NCBI GenBank assembly: GCA_032718475.1
Contig: JAUCBJ010007160.1
Span: forward strand, 1 to 64,000
Length of the DNA: 64,000 bases
Source of the DNA: Nemertoderma westbladi
Lineage: Eukaryota > Xenacoelomorpha > Nemertodermatida > Nemertodermatidae
Reading direction: 5' to 3'
The notes beneath the pieces were generated by a model, which saw nothing but the letters and a program-made list of their open reading frames with translations, did no database searches and was not told where the DNA came from. How positions within the stretch are numbered: the first letter of the stretch is position 1; every line of letters starts with the position of its first letter. Positions 9,131 to 20,410 of this stretch are shown one piece after another. Made by a program: the position numbers and the translations under genes.

Positions 9131-10540
9131 TCAAAGGAGCCCTATCCGGATCAGCGTTATCTCCTTGATGGCAGCAGGGATATCTTGTAGTAGGTAGCCA
9201 CAATCTGCTTGCACACATTGGAACAACCCAGTGTATGCTGTCTGGGGGAAATCTTTCGCGACCTCTGCAAGGTTATTGATGTTGTCGACCTTATTGGTGA
9301 TGAACTCCTTCTGACCACCGTCATCTCCGATGTATCCCCCAAGGAAGCGGTGTTTCATAGTAATGCGAACTCCGCTCGCACCGAACATTGCGTGGGCTTC
9401 CGATTCCAGCCCTGGTTTGACGATGAGGCTCTGGGTGGTAGCCAATGCTGGGGCACAAGCGGAGGAGCTCAGACCACCCCTCCCGGATACCAGACAGTCC
9501 TCCTGCCTAAGACACATCATCCGTGTACCAGCACTGGCATTGAGATGGACTAGTGGGTTGAGAAGTCTGATAGTGAGTGGGAATATCAGAGTCTCTGAGA
9601 ATTGGTGTACCAAACTCACCAGGTGTCAGTATGCCGAACTCATTGGATGTTGGTGTGCTGAACTCGCTCGGCATCGGTGTGCTGAATGCATTGGATGTCA
9701 GTGTGCCGAACTTCACTGGGCATTGGTGTGCTGAACACGCTGGGCATCAGTGTGCCAAACTCATTGGATGTTGGTGTGCCAAACTAGCTGGGTGTCAGTT
9801 TGCTGAACTCGCTGGATGTCAGTGTTCTGACCTCGCTGGATGTCAGTGTTCTGACCTCGCTGGATGTCAGTGTTCTGACCTAGCTGGATGTTGGGGTACT
9901 GAACTCGCCAGGTGTCAGTATGCCAGATTCAGTGGGTGCCAGGGTACCGGTTCGTGGTGGGTTGGAACTTGGTTGTGGGTTTGTACTATGGCTGTAGGGA
10001 TCAGACCTCGCACAGCTTCTGGATTATCAGTAGGGTTCTGCAACCATCGCTCAGCATAGCAAGAGGGTTGCTCTGGGTCATTCCCTCTGATGGCTCCAGA
10101 TATGCGACCATTGTACTCTTTAAACAGGAACCTCGAACAGCTATGCCTCTATACCATTACACTCGGCAGTACCAAAGGATGAGAGGGCAACTCAGGCTGT
10201 TAAATGCATTTTTCATATTGACCATCAGCATTGCCTGGGTTGAGCCCTCCTCGAAGATGAAGGACATGGCGCGGATGCCAGTCACGGCACCCTCAATCCC
10301 TGCCTTCACTCCAATGCATAGTTGGTCTGCCCCGCATTGATTTTCTAGATCCGCCTTCGTCGCCATTGCCATGCAGTTTGCGAGGAGGTGGGGAGCTTTT
10401 CCCCGACCCCGATTGGATGGACACCGGGCTGCGTATCAAGTCCGATGAAGCGGAAAGCTCGGAGGCCCTGGATCTCACCCCATGGCACAATTTTGTTGGC
10501 TAGTCGTCTTGCTGAACCCGCGATGGCATCATGCAATCAG
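9131..10540 (-). pseudogene. Decayed reverse transcriptase
   Basis: Minus-strand pieces occur in collinear order but in different frames. ARRLANKIVPWGEIQGL and GVHPIGVGEKL lie near 10500-10400. DLENQCGADQLCIGVKAGIE and MKNAFNSL lie near 10340-10170. A PSEGMTQSNPLAM block lies near 10060-10095. SLIVKPGLESEAHAMFG and RFLGGYIGDD lie near 9440-9330. These match, from memory, a family of invertebrate RTs with ..RPIGVGE..., ..DASNAFNSL..., ..EGTTQGDPLAM... and ..LGGFIGD.... The segment that should hold the catalytic YxDD is replaced by a degenerate repeat (9585-9930). Frameshifts and this replacement make it non-functional. Confidence 0.65.
9585..9930. repeat. Degenerate ~30-bp tandem repeats inside the RT remnant
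   Basis: Units of the form GTGT(G/C)CCGAACTCGCTGG(A/G)TGTCA recur about eleven times with many changes; the last three (about 9817-9890) are nearly identical. The array occupies the place of the RT catalytic block of the surrounding minus-strand pseudogene. Confidence 0.7.
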
Positions 10541-10921
10541 ATGTTGTGGGTGTCGTATCTGGTTAACAATGCATGCCACAGCTCTGCATCACCCCCTATC
10601 GGACCAGAGCTTCCCTGAAGCACCAGGGCCACCTTCAGGAAGTGCTGCCACGTGATATCAATGCTCTTTAGAGGGGGGAGGTTTCCCATGGATCTAAGAC
10701 AGTGGGAGAAATCATTGACTGAGGTGGATGCTTTTCTTCCAGTGTGTCTCGGACCTTAATGCCCTGGGGTTTTCCCTCCACTTGTGCCTGGGTGTCCAGA
10801 ACTCCACCCCCTTCTCGCTCGGGTTACCATCCAGACGGCAGACCTATTCATTCCTGCTAAGATCCAAGCAGTGTTGGCAGGATCACTCCCTGGTTAGTTG
10901 GGAACAAAATTATTCGCAAAT

Positions 10922-12108
10922 TGTAAAAGCTTTTGTGGGATAACTGATTCGTTTGCCTTGCTGGCCAGTTCCCCCCCGGTCGCTAGAATACTCTAAAAGG
11001 GATCTATAGCTAAAATAGTGCAAGCTACCAGCTTATTGGCTGATGTGCTGTACGAAGGTATCTGGGTTCTGTTCGATCGGCCAACCAGCTTAGGGAGGTT
11101 GCCTCAGCCCTGCTGTCCGCATCGGCCAATAGAATTTGAGTGGGCGTTGATTTTGACCTATCCCAGAGCTACTGAACTGAATTTTCCTATCTCACTGCTC
11201 ATCCTCTGTGTTGGACGGGAGCTTCGGGGAATAAGGGTAGTTGGTATCCTCGTATAGTCAAGTAGTCACATGTTTCTGTTGTTGTGTTCCCATTTTTCGC
11301 CATAACACCGGCTTTTGGAACAACTCTAGTAAAACTGCTTAAATTATCGAAAGTATAACTGTTATTCGATCAATCAATCAACTAATCTAACTGATCTAAT
11401 TAACTCACTATTAATCATATTGTTTGTACTGTTATTTACCGTCAGTTATTAATTGTATCTATTTGTTGAGGAAATATTGCTCTTTGGAGAATACTGATAA
11501 ATCACCCAAAATTCCCAATTTTCTTGATACACTACAGGTTAGAGAGACAGGCTATATATAACAATTGCGATTTATATCAATGTGGTGTGTATTGAATCTA
11601 ATGTTATTTAGCAGACCCTACATGAGTCAATTGCTGCTCTCTTTATGTGTGATCAAATTTACTGACGGTCGGCAGAATAGTGTGCATGATTGTGATTGGT
11701 AACAAAGCATTTCCTAAAGAATGCGCCTTATACTTTAATCATAAGCAGTATCGTTGCGTTTAGTATAAGTCCTAGTTCTGTTTAAATAGATAGAGCGCCA
11801 CGTCCTAAAGGAACTGTTAATATTTCCCGAAAGCCAATAATATCTGTCAGAAATTAATTATTAACGATCTATCGAATAATACAATAGGTTTACACTGCAA
11901 CCTTACACTGCAATAATAAAATTTAAGCAGCCGAATTCAGCCTCCCGGGTGTAGATCCATCGGGTGAATGATCGCGCATGGGCTGGCTTCGGTTAATGTT
12001 TTGTTTATTAGCATAAAATATTGTCGTATGCTAAAGGTGTTTTAATTAACTAAAAGACATATAAATTTTGGCAGGTTAAACTGCTAAAGGTCTTCAAAAG
12101 CGCGAACA
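10922..12108 (+). repeat. 5' LTR
   Basis: 1187 bp, TGTAAAAGC at the start and GCGCGAACA at the end. A TATA-like TATATATAA lies at 11553-11561 and an AATAAA at 11915-11920, plausible promoter and polyadenylation signals. The matching 3' copy is 23559-25624. An uninterrupted GGTTAAACTG at about 12074-12083 is the empty site of the TTAA insertion seen in the 3' LTR. A 79-codon open frame inside the LTR is present in both copies but has no coding signature. Confidence 0.92.
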
Positions 12109-15100
12109 ATAACAGTTAACGATCTTATTGCAGTAAGCAATAAGGTTGCAAAATACCGTAGTGACCGGTAAACCTGAACCGGTACTTCTGTAGGTCAGTA
12201 GGCCCAACTGCCAGAACCGGTACTGCTGTAGGTCCGTAGGTCCAACTGCCAGAACCGGTACTTCTGTAGGCCTGTAGGCCCAACTGTTCTAACCGGTACT
12301 TCCAGTATAAGTACATTAGTATTATTCGATTTTGATTATTGTATACCGGTAGGTCTCGATATTAAATCGGGGACGCCTGGTTTTTATTGGGATTTTACTT
12401 AGGTCTATTTCTGTCAGTTTTATTTCCTAGTAAGTTAATATTGAGCTGAAGACATGTAAGTCTGCTCAGATTGTTCAGATAATTGTAGGCTGAACTGCTG
12501 TCTGACTGTTGTTGGGTTTGGAGAGATTACGGCGTGTGTAGAGTTTGTCTGATAAAGTGCCGTTAGTAAGTTGGGGCAGCCATATGCTGTAAGGTCAATC
12601 CCCTCTTAAAGAATAAGTCGTACTACCGTGTTAGAACGCATACTAACTAACTGTTTCAGAATCTGCATATACTGGAGTTTATTTAGGCTTGATCGTAGTC
12701 TGCCAGTGTTTTAGCCTGTGTTTGTTTGTGTGGTCTGTTCAGGTACCGTAATAGTTATTACTCAGATATTTTGTAGGCTGGATTGTTGTCTAGCTATTAT
12801 TAGGTCTGAAGGGATTGCTGTGTGTGTGGAGTTTGTCTGATAAAGTGCTGTTAGTAAGTTGGGGCAGCCATATGCTGTAAGGTCAATCCCCTCTTAACCC
12901 TATTACCACTGGGGGGGGGGCCGAATCGGCCCCTTCCTAGTTTTTAGTTGCTGTAACTATGCAACCACATTACGCACCGTCCCAATTTTTTGTGAGAATT
13001 AGCCAAATTTAATGCCGCATATTTTGCAAAAAACGCCGTTGCAATTGGATTTCTACTTTTCGATGTGGGTGCCACTTCAAAATTTGGTCTCCAGCACCAA
13101 ATTTTTTGAAATTTTCGAATTTTACAAAGTCATTCGTGATTTAGTAATTATTTATGTTTGGGCTATTTTTATTTATTTTTATTGGTTTGGATCACTCTAA
13201 TGCTCTATACAAGTATGTAAGTGTAGTGGTACGTCATTTTTGGAGCACCAAATTTAGGGCGTGGCACTTTAAAATTTCAAAATTACTTTATTCGGAAAAT
13301 TTACTAAAGTTCTGATTTCGAAGCATTTTTATTGGTTTTCTCGAGCGCTGAATCGATTAAAAGTAGTATAGAATCCTGAAGACTTAGTGGTTCGCCATTT
13401 TTGCTGCACCAAAATTAGGGCGTGGCACTTCAAATTTTGAAAAATACCAGATTCGGAAAATACACTAAAGTTTTGATTTGCAAAGCATTTTTATAGGTTT
13501 TCTGGAGCCCTGAATCGATTGAAAGTAATATAGAAGCCTGAAGACTTTGTGGTTCGCCATTTTTGGTGCACCAAAATTAGGGCGTGGCACTTCAAATTTT
13601 CAAAATTACTTTATTCGGAAAAAACTCTAACGTTTTGATTTCGAAAATTGGCTAACTTCCAAGTCTTCAGGCTTCTATATTACTTTCAATCGATTCAGCG
13701 GTTCACCTATATAAATTCGTTAAAATTTCAATTTTGGTTTATTTTCCGAATCTCGTATTTTTCAAAATTTGAAGTGCCACGCCCTAATTTTGGTGCACCA
13801 AAAATGGCGAACCACTCAGTCTTTAGCTTTATATATTACTTTCAATCGATTCAGCGGCCCAGAAAACCCATAAAGATGCGTTGAAATAAAAAAATTAGGG
13901 GCATTTTCTGAATATCTAATTTTTCAAATTTTTAAGTGCCACGCCCACTTCTTAGGTGCACGAAAAATAGCATCCACTTCAATTTTTGGAAGTGGAATAT
14001 AATCACATTCGATTCAGCGTCTTGAAAAACCTACTAAATCTAGCCAACACTGCCACACTATTAGTTTTTAGAAAACGAAAAATTTTGAAATTTTGTCCTG
14101 GGACTACTTTTATTTTTCATCAAAATTATGAGTCCCTGCTTATGAAATTTTAACTTTTTAAGGTTTGGTAGAGTTCATCTATAGTTGTTTCACCAACAGC
14201 CCAAATTTTGTAGGATTTCATTGGACGACTACAAAAATATAGTGGGTGGGCCGAATCGGCCCCCCCCAGTGGTGCTAATGGTCAAAACACCCCAGTGGTA
14301 ATAGGGTTAAAGAATAAGTCGTACTACCGTGTTAGAACGCATACTAACTAACCATTTCAGAATCTACACGTATGGTAGTTTATTTAGGCTTGGTGGTAGT
14401 CTGCCAGCGTTTGGTTTGTATTTTGTTTGAGTATTCTGTACGGGTAGCGTAATATTTATTATTCAGAGTTTATGCGATTATTCGCAACATTCATGTCCCC
14501 AAGTTTATTCCTACAGTAATTGTGCTTGTTATACATACCGTTATAGTTAAATTAACCCCGGTACTACACGGGCTGCTTGGCGTAGGACAAGACTGGTGAC
14601 TTTGTGCTCTGGTCACTCCAGCAGATGCCGTGGTTCTTTTAACTGTTCAAGTTTATTTAACTACTGATTATTTGTTATACCGGTACTTGTACCTAATTTA
14701 GGGTTTAGTGTACAGTGCTTTCCGAAGTAATTAGTGTGTAGGCAGTATATTTGTGTTGTAAAGTGGTTAATAGGCACGCTGGATCTGGTAGTCCGCGGTA
14801 ATTAACTTCTAGGTAGGAACAATCCGTGATACATAACGTAGTACCTATAGCGATACGGTTATAGGTCGTCAGGCGGTGGTATTTCCCTATCTGGACAACG
14901 CAGTGTATTTACTACTACTTATTATTTTAAACACCGTAGTTCCCTGTCCATTGTAATAACCAGAATTCTAACCCTTTGTTAGGCTGGTTTGTAGACTTCC
15001 TGTAAAATTACCCTAAAAATTCGTACGTAATATTTTTGTTGTGTTTAATTAGAGATTTAATCTCACCCGTATCGTAAGTAATTTGTAGTATTAAGTAACT

Positions 15101-15751
15101 TAGGTAAATTAGAATTATCAGTTTTAGTGTCAAATAAATAGCACTTCACTGAGAGCGCACAGCTTCTGTGTAGTGACCCCCCAGAAATAATAACATTTAT
15201 TTCAAGTATTGACAAACCCATTTTAAACGGGTATATATCTATTATAAATCAATTCAAACGATTTATAAATAGTAGGCCTGCCATACAACAACTAGGTCTC
15301 AATATCAGTTGGACTACTGCTTAAATAACAGTAATAAAGCAAGTTAAAGTAACCAAGTAACCCTAAAATATTCAGAAATTCAATTATTATAAAATAATTG
15401 ACATACCGGTATTTACCATAGGCTTATTATATTTATTTCTATAAATTTGAGCTGAAATCATACCGGTACTCTGTAATTAATTCTAGTTCATAATTATACT
15501 TATATATACTATCAGTGTAAGCTGTATACCGGTATTCACGATAGGCCTATTATATATATATATCTGTGCTAAATTTATATACCGGTACTCTGTGACAAAC
15601 CTAGTTTACAATACTTATATATATTATAAGTGCATACCGGTATTCTAATATACTGCAATAAATTACCGGTACTAGGCCAGCGGTCATACTGAATTACTAA
15701 ACTTGCTTTAACTGTAACTATAGCAGTAAGCATTCAACTGTATAGCTAAAC
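12109..15751 (+). other. Leader of the LTR element with nested repeats
   Basis: Non-coding. It holds 3.3 copies of a 38-bp unit with ACCGGTAC (12177-12305), and a duplicated ~288-bp segment (from about 12460; the second copy is split by the TTAA element). It also has two to three ~130-bp AT-rich units each carrying ATACCGGTAT and TAGGC(C/T)TATTATAT (about 15400-15650). The second copy of the element (47984-49642) has the same leader with a single copy of the 288-bp segment. No primer-binding site complementary to a tRNA 3' end was recognised at 12109. Confidence 0.7.
12898..14306. mobile_element. TTAA-flanked foldback element, family A, in the leader
   Basis: Ends are CCCTATTACCACTGGGG with TTAA on both sides (12894-12897 and 14307-14310). 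The empty site is preserved in the duplicated leader segment at about 12600 (CCCTCTTAAAGAATAAG), which proves the boundaries. Each terminus carries a G tract and a CCGAATCGGCCCC palindrome. The interior has repeated units with TTAGGGCGTGGCACTT in one orientation (13230-13600) and inverted (13760-13800, 13930). No transposase. TTAA targets suggest mobilisation by a piggyBac- or Kolobok-type transposase (inference). Confidence 0.88.
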
Positions 15752-18700
15752 ATGTCTGACACTCAGCAAAACCTGTCAGACAGTCTAATCGATACAACCA
15801 TCTGTGACACAGATAGGAGTGTAGAGCGATTAAGAAAGGAGTTCAGTTCACCTCCTACTGCAAGAAAGGTCACCCCTCCAGTAGTATCAGACCCTAAGCT
15901 AATCCACCATAGGTCCATCATAGGTACTCGGGCCCAAGTCAAACGGAACCAGGAAGCAGCTGTCCCCCGAACTGAATTTACTGTCGAGCTGACCCCCGAA
16001 CGTGGATTGCAGATGGCGGCTACAGCCTACTCGGACCCTCTTCTCACCCTTCCTGCCGCAGTGCTAACCACTATATTGATTGCGGTGGAGGAACATCAAG
16101 CAGATTGGGCGAGGAATAAGAAAGCGACCCAAGATAATTATGCGGGATACGCCAGGGAAGAATTGATGTCTATTGTCGAGTCACAATGGAATTTTCCCGG
16201 ACCTGGACTCCCGTTAGATCTGTCCGAAGCTACTTGGGAGGATATACACCAGATGGGAGTGACTAAAGATACAATGAATCCAGCTGTTTGGAAGAGGTCG
16301 GCAGCAGGATATGTGCAAGGGTTCTTCGGCTCCTTAGAGCGATTAGAAGAACAACTTTTTCGACAACCTCAAGGACCTCAAGAGCAGGAAGAGCTGCTTT
16401 ATCAAGTACGCGAAAGAACCCTACGTATTAGAATAATCCTATCAGCCTTTGAGGAAACTTCCAAAAGAAGACAGGACACGTCGCTGCAGGTTTCTGTTAA
16501 GACTTGGTTCCAGCGAGTAGGTCGCAAAGTGCAAGAAACGGACCAGTGGAAATCCCAGCTGTCTGAGAGACTAACTTATAAAGACCCAACTGATGTCACC
16601 CTTTCTCAAGCGGAAAGCGAAGAGACCGCCGAGAAACCGCGAACTAGAGACGCTATCGACATTTATCTGTCCGACTATCAGCGATTCCTAGGAGACGAAG
16701 AGTTGAGGAGACGGCTGTCTGGACTTTCCCCTAATAGTGAAGGAACCAAGCTTGTGTTGGACTCAATCGATGCCGAAATGTTAGCTGCAAACCAAGCTGA
16801 ATGTGATGAAAAACTCCGCCTCACTAGAGTCCGAGAAGAACAAGTAAAGAAAGTACGGATAGAGAAAAGAAAGGTGGCAGCAGCAGCGGCGGCAGAAGCA
16901 GAAGCCGAAAGAAAGGCGGCAGAAGCAGAAGCCGAAAGAAAGTCGGCAGAAGCAGAAGCCGAAAGAAAGGTGGCAAAAGCAGAAGCCGAAAGAAAGGCGG
17001 CAGAAGCAGAAAGAAAGGCGGCAGAAGCAGAAGCCGAAAGAAAGGCGGCAAAAGCAGAAGCCGAAAGAAAGGCGGCAGAAGCAGAAGCAGAAAGAAAAGC
17101 AGCAGTGGCAGAAGCAGAACGGAGAGCTTCTGAGGAGACTATCCAACTGGAGTTGGAAAATCTGCAAGAGACACAAGACAGTATAAATAAACAGTTTACT
17201 GCTAATCAAATGCAGATGATGAGAAAATCTACTCCCAAGCGCCAGGGATACACATCCTCGGAGGAAGGCGAGACCACCGATCCTGAAGGCGGAGGAAATA
17301 GATCTCATCTAAGTAGGCGTAGAAAAACATCTTACCGTCGCAAATTGCCTGATTTGCCCCCAGCTGTTAAAAGACAGCTAACTAGCACAGACTTAGGTAG
17401 TGCAGAACCCATAGAACAATTTATCCAGGTCAAAAGACTCCCTACTATAGTCGATGAACCTGAAATAATTAGGCCTGTCGTTCCCAAAGTCACTTCTGTG
17501 CTAGAGACCCCTGCACTTCCAGAGCTTAACTCTAAATTCCCTTTACATAGTACCACACTGCCTGTACCCGGTGGAACAGTCCATGCAAATACCCCTGTCC
17601 TGAGCATGGAGAGAGGAATCAAAGATTTGTCTCCCGTCGTCCCGCGTCAGCCCGCTACTATGTTGGCGACTCCCGCTTCGGCGGTTGAGTGGGTAGAAGA
17701 GGGACGGCGGGGGATGAATCTCCTGCTAGGACAGATGCAGGAGACTGTCCACCAACTTAAGGGAACAGTGAGGGAAGGTAGAGCAGAGTTGCAAGAAGTG
17801 CAGCAAAGTATCGCACTAGAACGCGACAAATTAGTCAATATCCAAAAGGGCATACCAATACCCTCTGTAACATTGTGTCAACCTGTTAGGTCTGAAGTAC
17901 TACATGCGCAAGGTGTGGAGCCTACACGCATCTATACTGCTAGTGAAGTAGAAACTCCTATAGCAAACCCTAGTAAGGGTGATTATAGACCTGTTATTAA
18001 TGATATTCCCTATAGACCTGATAATGATCCAAGGAATTTATATACCGATAATTCGATATTAAATAACACGATGGCCCAAGAAAGCTTTACGCGTCAGATG
18101 GCTAGAACAGAAGCCCGCCAAGCGGTCAAAGTGGGAGAGATCGTCAAATTCAATGGAGATGAGATGAAATGGTTACCTTTCAACGAATATTACAAAGATA
18201 GCATACAGAACTCTGTACTATCTAACGGAGAGAAACTTAGATTCCTCATCAAGTGCTTGGAAGGACCTCCCAAGTTAATGGCGTTAAAGTTTATTGGACA
18301 TCCAGATGGATTAAGACAAGTTTGGGATACATTAAACATCAGGTATGGTAACAAGGATAACATAGCTAAGTATTTGTATGCAAAATTAGTAGCCCCCCGA
18401 CACTTCCTTAGTAGCGGGATTATAGAGTTTTCCGATGAAATTCAAGAGATCTGTAGACAACTGGACTGGTTAGGTAAGTCGCATGAATATCAGAGTTCCA
18501 TGGTCATTGGAGCCGTAGTCTCTACTTTACCAAAGGGTGGAGTATGTACGCGCTGGGACAAGAAAGTGTTGTACATGAATGAACAACAACGACGAAGTCC
18601 TACCATGGCTGATCTCATGTCCTTCTTAGATAGTGAAGTAAAATTACAACTCATAAGGCAGTCCAGAGAGAAAACATCGGAAAATAAGGTAAGTGAGAAA

Positions 18701-19981
18701 CCCGTTTCTAGGAGAAGGATAATACCAGTGTGTTATACTGACGACGGCGAAAGCCAAGCTTCTCAAGAAGAGGACAGCGGGAAAGACACAGCAAAATCTT
18801 ACTATGACAACAAGACCTATAAAGACGTAAGTAAATACAAGTCTCGAACCAGTGACAGGAGAGAACAGGTAACAACAACTCCTCCTACGTCTCCTAAGAG
18901 AATTCACGGAAGAAAGCCCGAAGAAAGAACGAGAGTGCATAACGTTAACCAAGTTAAGGTGAGTAACATCAAACCAAAATGTGCGCTGTGCGACGGGCCC
19001 CACCGTTTGAGTGCGTGTGCTGAATTTCTAAAGAAATCCCTTGTAGACAGACGTACAGTCCTGTGGAATAAGCGGTTATGCTATAATTGCCTCAGATCAG
19101 GACACCAACGGCGAACCTGTTACTCCGACATAAAGTGTGCAAAGTGTGGCGCGAAACATCACATCTTGTTACACAGTGAGTTCGAACGAGACAAACTGAG
19201 TCAGGTAAGTGAGCCCGAACTACATGTCCAATTCAGTGATGTAAACGACACTGATCAAGAATCTGAGATGGAAGGATTCTATACTGACGAATTCTCCGAC
19301 GCCAACGAATCCTGTTATCTAATCATTACCGCAGTGTATCGAGCACTTACTTACAAAAAGGACATCAACGATGAGTTTCCCCCAACCACTTTCGCCAAAC
19401 AACCATCTTGGAAAGCTCCAGCTTCCAACGTAGGAATCAGAGAATTTCCTGTAGTTCAAGTAAGAGTTCACGGTCTTAACAAAAGCTACATAGTGAACGC
19501 CCTCCTTGACTCCGGCAGCACAGGAACATTCATCGATCAAGAACTAGCCGAAGATATCTTTGCTGGACAACCCAAGTTCCGGACTAAATTGAATATGTCA
19601 GGAATTATGCAGGTTTGGAAATCTACCCTAACGGCAGATTACTATGTAGGTGTGTTGTCCACCCCCCAGGATAAATTAGGAGCACAAGGTATAAGGTCGG
19701 TAAAAATGGTGGCTATAAAGAACTTCGCTACTACCCAAGCAGACCTTTATAATTGGGACGAGGATGAGAGCATCCAACATCTTAAGATACCTCGATTCCA
19801 GACAGATTATCCTGGAGTGCAAATACTCATCGGCCAAAACGCGCATGAGGCGCTCGAGACATTGGAGAAACGGCCTGCTCAACCGCAGCCACTACAAACC
19901 TATGCGGTAAGAACTAGAGTAGGTTGGTACTTCACTGGCCCTTCCCGTAGAACTCTCAAAGAGAGATTACCTCAACAATAG
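15752..19981 (+). CDS. Gag-protease polyprotein of a BEL/Pao-like element
   Basis: 1409 codons, starting MSDTQQNLSDS; the ATG is supported because copy 2 has the equivalent MSDTKQTLSDS. Domains in order: an N-terminal helical region; a charged coiled-coil of AEAERKAA-type repeats at about residues 374-453; a capsid-like (DUF1759-type) region from about 790 with KFNGDEMKWLPF and ALKFIGHPDG; and three zinc knuckles from residue 1078 (CALCDGPHRLSAC, CYNCLRSGHQRRTC, CAKCGAKHHILLH). Last comes a DUF1758-like aspartic protease with ALLDSGSTGTFID, catalytic Asp at residue 1253. It would package element RNA and process itself. The frame ends at a TAG (19979), beyond which the same frame continues into the Pol remnant. 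RT and integrase are not encoded, so replication enzymes must come from elsewhere. Confidence 0.93.
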   Translation: MSDTQQNLSDSLIDTTICDTDRSVERLRKEFSSPPTARKVTPPVVSDPKLIHHRSIIGTRAQVKRNQEAAVPRTEFTVELTPERGLQMAATAYSDPLLTLPAAVLTTILIAVEEHQADWARNKKATQDNYAGYAREELMSIVESQWNFPGPGLPLDLSEATWEDIHQMGVTKDTMNPAVWKRSAAGYVQGFFGSLERLEEQLFRQPQGPQEQEELLYQVRERTLRIRIILSAFEETSKRRQDTSLQVSVKTWFQRVGRKVQETDQWKSQLSERLTYKDPTDVTLSQAESEETAEKPRTRDAIDIYLSDYQRFLGDEELRRRLSGLSPNSEGTKLVLDSIDAEMLAANQAECDEKLRLTRVREEQVKKVRIEKRKVAAAAAAEAEAERKAAEAEAERKSAEAEAERKVAKAEAERKAAEAERKAAEAEAERKAAKAEAERKAAEAEAERKAAVAEAERRASEETIQLELENLQETQDSINKQFTANQMQMMRKSTPKRQGYTSSEEGETTDPEGGGNRSHLSRRRKTSYRRKLPDLPPAVKRQLTSTDLGSAEPIEQFIQVKRLPTIVDEPEIIRPVVPKVTSVLETPALPELNSKFPLHSTTLPVPGGTVHANTPVLSMERGIKDLSPVVPRQPATMLATPASAVEWVEEGRRGMNLLLGQMQETVHQLKGTVREGRAELQEVQQSIALERDKLVNIQKGIPIPSVTLCQPVRSEVLHAQGVEPTRIYTASEVETPIANPSKGDYRPVINDIPYRPDNDPRNLYTDNSILNNTMAQESFTRQMARTEARQAVKVGEIVKFNGDEMKWLPFNEYYKDSIQNSVLSNGEKLRFLIKCLEGPPKLMALKFIGHPDGLRQVWDTLNIRYGNKDNIAKYLYAKLVAPRHFLSSGIIEFSDEIQEICRQLDWLGKSHEYQSSMVIGAVVSTLPKGGVCTRWDKKVLYMNEQQRRSPTMADLMSFLDSEVKLQLIRQSREKTSENKVSEKPVSRRRIIPVCYTDDGESQASQEEDSGKDTAKSYYDNKTYKDVSKYKSRTSDRREQVTTTPPTSPKRIHGRKPEERTRVHNVNQVKVSNIKPKCALCDGPHRLSACAEFLKKSLVDRRTVLWNKRLCYNCLRSGHQRRTCYSDIKCAKCGAKHHILLHSEFERDKLSQVSEPELHVQFSDVNDTDQESEMEGFYTDEFSDANESCYLIITAVYRALTYKKDINDEFPPTTFAKQPSWKAPASNVGIREFPVVQVRVHGLNKSYIVNALLDSGSTGTFIDQELAEDIFAGQPKFRTKLNMSGIMQVWKSTLTADYYVGVLSTPQDKLGAQGIRSVKMVAIKNFATTQADLYNWDEDESIQHLKIPRFQTDYPGVQILIGQNAHEALETLEKRPAQPQPLQTYAVRTRVGWYFTGPSRRTLKERLPQQ
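16872..17115 (+). repeat. In-frame AEAERKAA coding repeat within gag
   Basis: Units of 21-24 bp (GCAGAAGCAGAAGCCGAAAGA with variants) encode an alanine/glutamate/arginine/lysine coiled-coil. Copy 2 has a much shorter version (50870-50965), so the length varies between element copies. Confidence 0.85.
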
Positions 19982-20410
19982 GTATACCAAGTAAAGGGGG
20001 AAGTGGAGAGCAGTGATGTGGACGATCCAACTGAGGGAACACCATACTCCTCAGATAATGACGATATTAACTCCTAAGTAGATCAATGGAGACATTGCCT
20101 TGGGACGATTAATCCAGCCGACATCGATTCCAGAGGAGCAACTCCTCAAGAACTGATAGATACTCCAGGCTGGGTAGGTGGATCCGACTCCTTAAGTAAA
20201 GAAGAAGAAGAATGGCCTCCTCATCTTACCACGGCAGAAATTAGACAGGCCAAGGGAGCGGAGAAAGTAACACAACAACTCAATCGCCCAGCTAGTCGTT
20301 TATGTTTACTGGAAAGAGACCGAAAACTGTCCGGAAACTATGGAAGGCAAGATACTCTTCCTACGACCACTTCCCTAATCCGACAAATATCTAGGGACTC
20401 CATAACGTAA
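19979..20410 (+). pseudogene. Pol remnant: post-RNase H segment fused to an integrase tail
   Basis: In frame with gag-protease after its TAG. It reads TEGTPYSSDNDDINS, a TAA (20075-20077), VDQWRHCLGTINPAD, SRGATPQELIDTP, then EEWPPHLTTAEIRQAKG, LNRPASRLCLLERD and a stop at 20408. The NPAD-SRG and L.RP...L.LLE motifs are those found after RNase H and at the end of integrase in BEL/Pao Pol. RT and RNase H are missing at the same junction as in copy 2. A further in-frame loss of about 105 codons, relative to copy 2 (56250-56567), removes more of the middle. Confidence 0.8.

Noticed and set aside
11018-11257. 79-codon open frame inside each LTR, identical in both copies
   Set aside because: Identity follows from the LTRs being copies. 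There is no domain, no conservation beyond the LTR and no start context.
12109-12125. tRNA primer-binding site after the 5' LTR
   Set aside because: The sequence after the LTR does not start with a TGG-type complement to a tRNA 3' end that I can identify.
16781-17308. Long minus-strand frame rich in Phe, Cys and Leu
   Set aside because: It is the antisense of the gag coiled-coil repeat; its open state follows from that repeat.
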